Shown here piece after piece: positions 6,589-12,240 of a DNA stretch of 12,240 nt; position 1 is the stretch's first letter, and the number at the start of each line of letters is the position of its first letter. Origin of the DNA: Lachnospiraceae bacterium (lineage in GTDB: Bacteria > Bacillota_A > Clostridia > Lachnospirales > Lachnospiraceae). A program made the position numbers and the translations under genes. The notes under the pieces are model-generated. The model saw only the letters and a program-made list of their open reading frames with translations, was not told where the DNA came from and searched no databases. The stretch lies in assembly GCA_016281675.1 (NCBI GenBank), contig JAEEJD010000035.1, forward strand, positions 1 to 12,240. The letters run 5' to 3'.

Positions 6589-7421
6589 TGTTTAAGACAA
6601 GACTTGTGAGCGGAGCGGTTGTTGCGGCTGTCATGCTTGCCTTTGCGTGGCTCGGGGGAGTATATCTTCCTTTGCTTCTCATCGTGGTTTCGGTCATCGG
6701 TATGTATGAGTTCTATCATGCTACCGGAGTACTTGAGGACAACGAATATTTTAACGTCATCACAGGGATCGGATATGCGTTTGCGATCGCATATTACATA
6801 CTGCTGTATATGACCGAACGGGATCTTCTGATAGTGATCTTTACGACGGTATTGTTCCTTCTTGTAATACTTGCCACATATGTTTTCACGTTTCCGAAAT
6901 ACGAATCAAAGGATATAGTTTATACGTTCTACGGATTCTTTTATGTCTGTGTGATGCTGAGCTTTATATACCTTACGAGGAGTTTTGAAGACGGTATCTG
7001 GCTTGTCTGGCTGATCTTCATAAGCTCGTGGTTCTGCGACGTATTTGCTTATCTTACGGGTATGCTCTGCGGTAAGCACAGGCTCTGCCCGAAGCTCTCC
7101 CCCAAGAAGTCGATAGAGGGAGCAATCGGAGGTATACTTGGGCCTGCGATATGCGGTGGGGTATACGGCTATTTTGTAAGGGATCATTTCGATGCCGGAA
7201 TGCAGATAGTGGCGATGTTCGCGATACTTTGCGCGATAGGTGCCGCCGTATCACAGATAGGCGATCTGTCGGCGAGTGCGATAAAACGTAATTTCGAGAT
7301 AAAGGATTACGGAAGCCTCATTCCCGGACACGGCGGGATACTGGACAGGTTTGACAGCGCGATCTTTACTGCGCCTATGATATATTTTATTTCGGTATTT
7401 CTGATCGAAAGAGTGCTTTGA
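6585..7421 (+). CDS. cdsA: Phosphatidate cytidylyltransferase (CDP-diglyceride synthase)
   Basis: A 278-residue polytopic membrane enzyme that makes CDP-diacylglycerol from phosphatidic acid and CTP, the branch point for acidic phospholipids. The N-terminal two thirds contain several hydrophobic helices. The family signature is clear near the C-terminus: SPKKSIEGAIGG (172-183), then SAIKRNFEIKDYGSLIPGHG (231-250) and GILDRFDS (251-258), including Lys-Asp 240-241 and Asp254/Asp257. The start overlaps the uppS stop by 4 bp (ATGA); a second ATG directly after it (6588) is an equally possible start. A GAGGAGGA sequence immediately upstream is the ribosome binding site. The length is typical. Confidence 0.97.
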   Translation: MMFKTRLVSGAVVAAVMLAFAWLGGVYLPLLLIVVSVIGMYEFYHATGVLEDNEYFNVITGIGYAFAIAYYILLYMTERDLLIVIFTTVLFLLVILATYVFTFPKYESKDIVYTFYGFFYVCVMLSFIYLTRSFEDGIWLVWLIFISSWFCDVFAYLTGMLCGKHRLCPKLSPKKSIEGAIGGILGPAICGGVYGYFVRDHFDAGMQIVAMFAILCAIGAAVSQIGDLSASAIKRNFEIKDYGSLIPGHGGILDRFDSAIFTAPMIYFISVFLIERVL

Positions 7422-7422
7422 C

Positions 7423-8580
7423 ATGAAAAAGATTGTTGTCATGGGTTCGACCGGTTCGATCGGTACGCAGACCCTTGAGATAATAAGAGACCATAAGGAT
7501 GAACTTGACGCGGTTGCTCTTACGGCCAATTCGAGTGTTGATCTTATGGAGCGCCAGGCAAGAGAGTTTGCTCCGAAGCTTGTCGCGATGTACGATGAAA
7601 AGGCAGCCGAGGAGCTTTCAGGGAGGCTTTCCGGAACGGGTATAAAGGTTGTATCCGGAATGTCCGGTCTTATTGAAGCGGCCTCGATGGACGAGGCGGA
7701 TATCGTATTGACCGCGATGGTCGGTATGATCGGGATCAGGCCTACCATAGCGGCGATAGAGGCAGGACATGACATAGCTCTTGCCAACAAGGAAACGCTT
7801 GTATGTGCAGGGCATATCATAATGCCTATGGTCAAAAAGTACGGTGTTGATCTGTATCCTGTCGACAGTGAGCACAGTGCCATTTTCCAGTCCCTTCACG
7901 GAGAGGATCATGACGGACTTGAGAAGATAATACTCACGGCATCGGGAGGCCCGTTCCGAAACAGAAGCCGCGAGGAACTGAAGGGTATGACGGCAAAGGA
8001 TGCGCTCAAACATCCTAACTGGGATATGGGAGCGAAGATCACGATCGACTCGGCTACTCTTGTAAATAAAGGTCTTGAAGTCATGGAGGCGTGTCACCTG
8101 TTCGGAGTGGGCCTTGATGATATCGAAGTTGTAATACATCCCCAGTCGATAATCCATTCCGCGGTTCAGTTTAGAGACGGTGCGATAATGGCGCAGCTCG
8201 GATGTCCCGATATGAAGGTTCCGATACAGTATGCGCTGTATTATCCCAAGCGCCCTTATCTTGCGACGAAGAGGGTGGACCTGTTTGAACTTGCGTCGAT
8301 GACGTTTGAGCGTCCCGATCCCGACAGGTTCGAGGGATTCAAGCATGCGTATACCGCAGCACGTCGCGGAGGAAGCATGCCAACCGTATTCAATGCCGCA
8401 AATGAGAGAGCCGTGGCACTTTTCCTGAAAGGGGCCATAGGCTTTACGGATATAGCGGATCTTATAAAGGCTGCGATGGACGAGGCGACCGTAATTGACG
8501 ATCCTTCGGTGGATGAGATACTCGATGCCGAGAAGGCGGCGATAGCAAGCGTTGACAAACATGCGGGAGATATAAGTTGA
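7423..8580 (+). CDS. dxr: 1-deoxy-D-xylulose-5-phosphate reductoisomerase
   Basis: A 385-residue enzyme of normal length that converts DXP to 2-C-methyl-erythritol 4-phosphate with NADPH, the committed step of the MEP isoprenoid pathway. Motifs: GSTGSIG (8-14) for NADPH binding, ALANKETLV (119-127), PVDSEHSAIFQ (146-156) with metal ligands Asp148 and Glu150, TASGGPFR (172-179), KHPNWDMGAKITIDSATLVN (196-215) with Glu219 as third metal ligand just after it, and IHPQSIIHSAV (238-248). It starts one base after the cdsA stop. Its product pathway supplies isopentenyl diphosphate to UppS, encoded two genes upstream, so the grouping is metabolically sensible. The presence of dxr implies a MEP rather than a mevalonate pathway. 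Confidence 0.98.
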   Translation: MKKIVVMGSTGSIGTQTLEIIRDHKDELDAVALTANSSVDLMERQAREFAPKLVAMYDEKAAEELSGRLSGTGIKVVSGMSGLIEAASMDEADIVLTAMVGMIGIRPTIAAIEAGHDIALANKETLVCAGHIIMPMVKKYGVDLYPVDSEHSAIFQSLHGEDHDGLEKIILTASGGPFRNRSREELKGMTAKDALKHPNWDMGAKITIDSATLVNKGLEVMEACHLFGVGLDDIEVVIHPQSIIHSAVQFRDGAIMAQLGCPDMKVPIQYALYYPKRPYLATKRVDLFELASMTFERPDPDRFEGFKHAYTAARRGGSMPTVFNAANERAVALFLKGAIGFTDIADLIKAAMDEATVIDDPSVDEILDAEKAAIASVDKHAGDIS

Positions 8581-9644
8581 AGATACTGATAGGTATATTC
8601 ATTCTGGCGGTGATAGTATTTGTCCATGAACTGGGACACTTTCTGATCGCCAGATTAAACGGGATAGAGGTTGTCGAATTCACTGTGGGATTCGGTCCGA
8701 AGATCGCAGGGTGGACGACAAAGCACGGGACGAAGATATCGCTGCGTGTCATACTGCTCGGTGCGGCATGTGTGTTCGATGATCTTGATGCGGACAGAGG
8801 TGACGAAGATCTTGCTTCCATAATAGCCAATTCTTCGTTCAGAAAAGCGAATGTTTGGTCCAGGATCGCAACAACGATCGCGGGACCGTTCTTCAATCTG
8901 CTTCTGGCGTTTATACTCGGGCTGTTCCTGATGAACTATATCGATATTCCGTCGACGAAGATCCTTCATGTGGATCCGAATGGTGCGGCATATGAGGCAG
9001 GCATCCGCGACGGAGATACGATCATAAGCATCAATCACAGCCGCTGTTATCTGTATCCGGAAGTATCCACCGCCGTTGAACTCGGTTACGGCAAACCTCT
9101 TACAATAGTGTATGAGCACGAAGGGAATCGCATTACGTCCGAAGTTGTTCCGAAGATGAATGAGGAGTACGGACGATTCATGATCGGAGTCGAATTCGGA
9201 GGATACGAGGAGCCTGAAAAGGGAGCTCTGTACATAGTAAAGTCAAGTTATCTGTATGTGCGCTATATGGTCAAGATGACTTTCTCGAGCTTCAGGATGC
9301 TCTTTTCCGGTCAGGCGAAGGTTTCGGAACTGGCAGGTCCTGTCGGTGCGGTCGAGATCGTTGGAGACGAATATGACAGCGCAAAGGAGATCGGAGTGAT
9401 GGCAGTGGTGGTAAGCATGCTGAACATTGCACTGCTTCTTTCGGCAAACATCGGTATAGTCAATCTGTTTCCGATCCCCGCATTTGACGGAGGAAAGCTT
9501 CTGTTCCTCATATACGAGGCGATAAGAGGAAAACCCGCCAGCAGCAAGGTGGAAGGCACGATACAGCTTATCGGTGTCGGACTCCTTCTGATACTTCTGG
9601 TCGTTATCATGTACAATGATATCGCAAGGATATTCACAGGATGA
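8577..9644 (+). CDS. rseP: Site-2 intramembrane zinc metalloprotease (RseP/RasP family)
   Basis: A 355-residue polytopic protease that cuts membrane-embedded anti-sigma factors and leftover signal peptides within the bilayer. Motifs: HELGH (17-21) in the first helix gives the zinc ligands and catalytic Glu, IAGPFFNLLLA (101-111), one PDZ domain (about 127-185), and NLFPIPAFDGG (296-306) with the third zinc ligand Asp304. The usual LGGYV loop after the first domain reads LLGAACVFDD here, a small departure. The start is TTG 8577, overlapping the dxr stop as TTGA; GGGAG at 8565-8569, 7 nt upstream, supports it. The family symbol in Bacillus is rasP. The protein closes the block: a terminator follows within 30 bp, and the ispG often found next in Clostridia is not here. 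Confidence 0.96.
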   Translation: MKILIGIFILAVIVFVHELGHFLIARLNGIEVVEFTVGFGPKIAGWTTKHGTKISLRVILLGAACVFDDLDADRGDEDLASIIANSSFRKANVWSRIATTIAGPFFNLLLAFILGLFLMNYIDIPSTKILHVDPNGAAYEAGIRDGDTIISINHSRCYLYPEVSTAVELGYGKPLTIVYEHEGNRITSEVVPKMNEEYGRFMIGVEFGGYEEPEKGALYIVKSSYLYVRYMVKMTFSSFRMLFSGQAKVSELAGPVGAVEIVGDEYDSAKEIGVMAVVVSMLNIALLLSANIGIVNLFPIPAFDGGKLLFLIYEAIRGKPASSKVEGTIQLIGVGLLLILLVVIMYNDIARIFTG

Positions 9645-9664
9645 TAAGCCGTCTGGCAATATGA

Positions 9665-9707
9665 ACAAAAACGCCGGTATCCGGGATTTCGGGTATCGGC
9701 GTTTTTG
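9665..9707 (+). terminator. Strong, nearly symmetrical terminator after rseP
   Basis: Stem ACGCCGGTATCC (9671-9682) pairs with GGGTATCGGCGT (9691-9702) over 12 bp including two G-U pairs, with an 8-nt loop, and five T follow (9702-9706). The run of A at 9667-9671 on the 5' side mirrors the T run, so the structure could also stop transcription arriving from the other direction, although no minus-strand gene is seen nearby. Confidence 0.92.
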
Positions 9708-9717
9708 TATAAAAATA

Positions 9718-9790
9718 ACACTTTGTTTTGGACGTAAACACCCGTTATATCACGGGTGCTTTCTAAAACGTGTAGAAAAAAACAAAGTGT
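9718..9790. repeat. 73-bp nested palindrome next to the kinase promoter
   Basis: Outer arms ACACTTTGTTTT (9718-9729) and AAAACAAAGTGT (9779-9790) are perfect 12-bp inverted repeats. Inside them, CACCCGT (9739-9745) and ACGGGTG (9752-9758) form a second perfect 7-bp pair around the loop TATATC, and ACGT occurs on both sides between the two pairs (9732-9735, 9768-9771). The element ends one base before the -35 hexamer. No clear target-site duplication or T tract is seen, so it is neither an obvious mobile element nor a second terminator. An operator or a structured small RNA are possible. Confidence 0.7.
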
Positions 9791-9791
9791 A

Positions 9792-9820
9792 TTGACTGCA
9801 TTTTGTCACAGGTTTATGTT
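9792..9820 (+). promoter_or_regulatory. Sigma-A-like promoter of the kinase operon
   Basis: TTGACT (9792-9797), a 17-nt spacer and TATGTT (9815-9820). The predicted start is near 9827, leaving a leader of about 27 nt. It lies directly against the nested palindrome and inside the longer open frame that begins at TTG 9803, which argues for the later start codon. Confidence 0.65.
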
Positions 9821-9853
9821 TGGGTCAACTACCGTCTGGCGGAGGAATTGTCA

Positions 9854-11356
9854 TTGAAGAAAATATCCGTTTTTGAAAAAGGTACGTTCGTAAACGGACG
9901 ATATGAAGTACAAAGTGTTATAGGTTCGGGAGGCACGAGCTGCGTATATCTTGTCGCAGACAGGCATATAGGAAGATCACTTGCGATGAAGGTAATGGAT
10001 GCCGGAAGTCTCGGAGCGTTCAGGTTCGCCAGAAGCGAGATCGAGTCGCTCAGGTGCGTTAAGTTTCCTCTGTTTCCCGCAATACATGATGCCTTCTGTG
10101 ACGGCAGGAACATATATATCTTAAGTGAATACGTTAAGGGAACGCTTCTGTCGCAAATGTGCAGGGACAAAGGACTTCCTCGTAACAGAAGTCTTGCGAT
10201 AGCACAACATATATGTGAGGCACTCGACTATCTTCACACTATGCCGAAGCCGCTTTTGTATCTGGATCTAAAACCGGAGAACATCATCATATCCGATGAC
10301 GGACTGCCGCACCTGATAGATTTCGGTATAGCGGGATGGCTTGCGGCAAGGCATATCCCGGTCGGAACAAGAGGCTATTCACCGCCTGAGCAGTATGATC
10401 CGGGCGCCGTAATGGATGCAAGGACAGACATATTCGCGCTCGGGATGACATATTACTGTATCAGGTGCGGTGTGCCGCCGGATCCCGACATTGATACCGC
10501 ACTCGGTAATATCGCTCGTTCAAGAGTACTTGGCTTATCGGAAAGATCATTTCTAAAAAGGTGCTGTGCACCGGTGCCGGAGGACAGATTCTCCTGCACC
10601 CGCGAAGTTATCAAACAGATCAGACATATCAGATCGATCCCCGACAGAATTAAAAAGCGCATCGCCTTAGCGGCGACGGTCGCGGGAATACTTGTTCTCG
10701 CTTCCTGGGGAACCCAAAAGGCTTACAAATACATAAGGGCAAAAAAGAGCGCCCGTGATCTTGTTATCAGTGCCACGGAACATATGCAAGACGGAGAGTA
10801 CACTCCTGAAGGTATCGGGATCATAAAGGCCTGTATCAAAAGCGGTGAACTGACCGAAGAATGTGAGCAGGAATTCATTTTCGAAGTGGCGGTCAATTCA
10901 CTGCTCATAGCGAAAGATTACAAAACGGCAGCCATGTATTTTGCAAGGCTTGATCCGCGAAGGTATCCGGAGACGGAGGACTATGCGGAACTTTGCTGCG
11001 TTATGAACGGATTCGAATACGACACGGATCGTGCAATGACTGTGATCGGCAGAATGTACGGTAATCTGGTCAAAAGGGCTCCGTCGAAAATGAAATACGA
11101 GAATCTGATATTTATAGCCGGATGCTTTGAAAACTGTGATCCGGATCCGCTGGATGGAGTGAATAAGGCGTTGGCGGTATTGATGCATGAGAAAGAGGAA
11201 CTTGAGGCTCTTGCGGATTCCGACGGAAAGGATCTTTCGGACAGTGATCTTAGTGCCGTTAAGACGAGAGTGGATGAACTCATAGACGTCAAGAAAAGAC
11301 GTATCGCAACAAGAAAGAAAATGATAGGAGAAAGTGATGAAAAGAAAAAAGAATAA
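9854..11356 (+). CDS. Transmembrane Hanks-type Ser/Thr protein kinase without PASTA repeats
   Basis: A 500-residue protein. The cytoplasmic kinase domain (about 15-260) shows the Gly-loop GSGGTS (24-29), AMKV with Lys46, a candidate alpha-C Glu62, the catalytic loop YLDLKPEN with Asp138, Lys140 and Asn143, DFG at 156-158, PPEQ with Glu179, and Asp192 in the F helix. The HRD His-Arg is Tyr-Leu, so it is a non-RD kinase but keeps the residues needed for catalysis. One transmembrane helix (270-286) follows. The outer part (about 295-500) is Cys-containing, probably all helical and TPR-like, with a charged C-terminus; PASTA repeats are absent. Start: TTG 9854 with GGAGG (9841-9845) 8 nt upstream; TTG 9848 is too close to it, and the -10 hexamer lies inside the longer frame from 9803. 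It overlaps the next gene by 20 bp, so the two are surely co-expressed. Ligand and substrates are unknown. Confidence 0.88.
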   Translation: MKKISVFEKGTFVNGRYEVQSVIGSGGTSCVYLVADRHIGRSLAMKVMDAGSLGAFRFARSEIESLRCVKFPLFPAIHDAFCDGRNIYILSEYVKGTLLSQMCRDKGLPRNRSLAIAQHICEALDYLHTMPKPLLYLDLKPENIIISDDGLPHLIDFGIAGWLAARHIPVGTRGYSPPEQYDPGAVMDARTDIFALGMTYYCIRCGVPPDPDIDTALGNIARSRVLGLSERSFLKRCCAPVPEDRFSCTREVIKQIRHIRSIPDRIKKRIALAATVAGILVLASWGTQKAYKYIRAKKSARDLVISATEHMQDGEYTPEGIGIIKACIKSGELTEECEQEFIFEVAVNSLLIAKDYKTAAMYFARLDPRRYPETEDYAELCCVMNGFEYDTDRAMTVIGRMYGNLVKRAPSKMKYENLIFIAGCFENCDPDPLDGVNKALAVLMHEKEELEALADSDGKDLSDSDLSAVKTRVDELIDVKKRRIATRKKMIGESDEKKKE

Positions 11357-12240
11357 ACGTGTCACCGCATTTCTGACCGCATTTATCATACTGATCGGAT
11401 CCGTTGCGGATCATACGGCTTATGTGTTTGCGGAAGACTATATAAGACCCAATTCTGAGGCAATATCGGAAGACAGGACATACATAAAGGAGAAGTATTA
11501 TCCTCAAATGGTCTTTGATTCGCGTATCAGCGGGACCGTATCCGTGCAGAAACTTCCCGCAATATTAAAGTATGCCGACTCGGTGTGGTTCGATGAACCG
11601 AAAGTCGAGGGATGCCATTATTGTCAGAGCGCAGCTAACAGCTCATATTACACTGCCAGAATCTGGATAGAAAAAAGTAACGGCCAGGTTGTTGCGGGCT
11701 CGGGGTATCAACTCCCGGATATAGGGTATCAGGACTTTGACACGGGTCTCATATGCCTTGAGATAACCCACAAGCTAGGGGATTACTGTAACTACTGCGG
11801 CAGGCGGCTTGGAGAGGTTGTGACGGTTGAAGGGCTGAGTATAAGAAAGAGATACATAACGTATATCAGGCAGCCGGTCTCCCAGACGACAAGTGTCGGT
11901 GGGACGGTTCAGTTCGAAGTAAACGCAAAATACGACGGACCCTATAAGTGGCTCAGAAACGATAACGGTGAGTGGAAGGAGCTGAACGAAGGATACGGCA
12001 TATACGGTGAGAAGTATTCGGGAACCGGTTCAAACAGGCTCACGATACAGAATGTCAGTCAGGAACTTGACGGAAGACAGTTCAGATGCAGGCTTGTCGG
12101 AGGATGGGAATATCCCGCTTACACGGATACCGCAAGTATAGTGATATCGGCTTTGCCTCCGACACCGCCGCCGCCACCGACACCAACACCGACACCAACG
12201 CCGACCCCGACACCAACACCGACGCCAACGCCGACTCCTA
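11337..12240 (+). CDS. Secreted surface protein with two CxxC pairs, Ig-like region and (TP)n tract (3' end beyond window)
   Basis: The open frame runs off the window end; 301 codons are visible. Residues 1-32 form a signal peptide (five basic residues, a hydrophobic core, probable cleavage after VFA). Region 33-170 contains CHYC (93-96) and CNYC (151-154), each able to bind metal or form disulfides, plus Cys140. Region about 176-270 resembles an Ig-like beta-sandwich: VGGTVQFEVNA, a YKW core Trp, RLTIQNVSQELDGRQFRCRL near its end. A Pro/Thr tract then begins at residue 274. Start: ATG 11337, with TAGGAG at 11325-11330 ending 6 nt upstream, lies inside the kinase reading frame (20-bp overlap). 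The Ig-like call rests on strand pattern only. I do not recognise the N-terminal region. The (TP)n tract suggests a spacer to a further domain or wall anchor outside the window. Confidence 0.8.
   Translation, partial: MKRKKNKRVTAFLTAFIILIGSVADHTAYVFAEDYIRPNSEAISEDRTYIKEKYYPQMVFDSRISGTVSVQKLPAILKYADSVWFDEPKVEGCHYCQSAANSSYYTARIWIEKSNGQVVAGSGYQLPDIGYQDFDTGLICLEITHKLGDYCNYCGRRLGEVVTVEGLSIRKRYITYIRQPVSQTTSVGGTVQFEVNAKYDGPYKWLRNDNGEWKELNEGYGIYGEKYSGTGSNRLTIQNVSQELDGRQFRCRLVGGWEYPAYTDTASIVISALPPTPPPPPTPTPTPTPTPTPTPTPTPTP
12156..12240 (+). repeat. Second (Thr-Pro)n coding tract, cut by window end
   Basis: From 12156 the frame encodes a few Pro, then alternating Thr-Pro made of ACA/ACG/ACC and CCA/CCG/CCC/CCT codons, running to the last base. 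It resembles the tract at about 235-570 in both coding sense and orientation, but no 42-bp unit is visible in the part seen. Confidence 0.85.

Noticed and set aside
7618..8562. Minus-strand ORF of 314 codons inside dxr
   Set aside because: Dxr is unmistakable on the plus strand over the same bases. The reverse reading is rich in Arg, Tyr, Cys and His with no recognisable motif.
9718..9790. Nested palindrome as an insertion-sequence remnant
   Set aside because: No target-site duplication, no transposase fragment, and the flanking bases (ATA / ATT) do not match; kept as an unexplained element instead.
9803..9853. Longer N-terminus of the kinase from TTG 9803
   Set aside because: The -10 hexamer at 9815-9820 lies inside it, and GGAGG at 9841-9845 points to TTG 9854.

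Overview
The window looks like chromosome from an anaerobic Gram-positive member of the Clostridia (Lachnospiraceae or a related family; the genus cannot be fixed from sequence alone). The reasons are the low-to-mid GC content, strong AGGAGG-type ribosome binding sites, sigma-A-like promoters, non-ATG starts (GTG, TTG), the gene order pyrH-frr-uppS-cdsA-dxr-rseP, and surface proteins with long (Thr-Pro)n linkers. All thirteen genes I support lie on the + strand. I see no tRNA, rRNA, CRISPR array, transposase or phage gene.

Region 1 (1-1693) holds a membrane-anchored protein with a (TP)n linker containing a 42-bp tandem repeat and a C-terminal MltG/YceG-like LysM-type subdomain. It is followed closely by an unrecognised seven-helix membrane protein with an Asp/Glu/Tyr tail. 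Region 2 (1694-2529) is a stand-alone unit: a possible ECF-sigma promoter, a good sigma-A promoter, a leader hairpin, a secreted CAP/SCP-domain protein and a strong terminator.

Region 3 (2576-9706) is one tight block, probably an operon, running from a clear promoter to a strong terminator. It encodes a membrane-anchored NodB-type polysaccharide deacetylase, a bactofilin, UMP kinase (pyrH), ribosome recycling factor (frr), undecaprenyl diphosphate synthase (uppS), CDP-diglyceride synthase (cdsA), DXP reductoisomerase (dxr) and the site-2 intramembrane protease (rseP/rasP). The last six are a conserved housekeeping cluster: dxr feeds isoprenoid precursors to uppS, whose product becomes the lipid carrier for wall polymers; cdsA makes the CDP-diacylglycerol for phospholipids; rseP cleaves membrane-bound regulators. 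Placing a wall-modifying deacetylase and a cytoskeletal bactofilin in front ties envelope shape to envelope precursor supply.

Region 4 (9707-12240) begins with a 73-bp nested palindrome that abuts a sigma-A-like promoter. It then encodes a transmembrane Hanks-type Ser/Thr kinase without PASTA repeats, overlapping by 20 bp the start of a secreted protein with two CxxC pairs, an Ig-like region and a (TP)n tract cut by the window edge. This kinase/surface-protein pair is the least familiar part of the window and the best candidate for an undescribed envelope-signalling system. No function can be proved from sequence alone.
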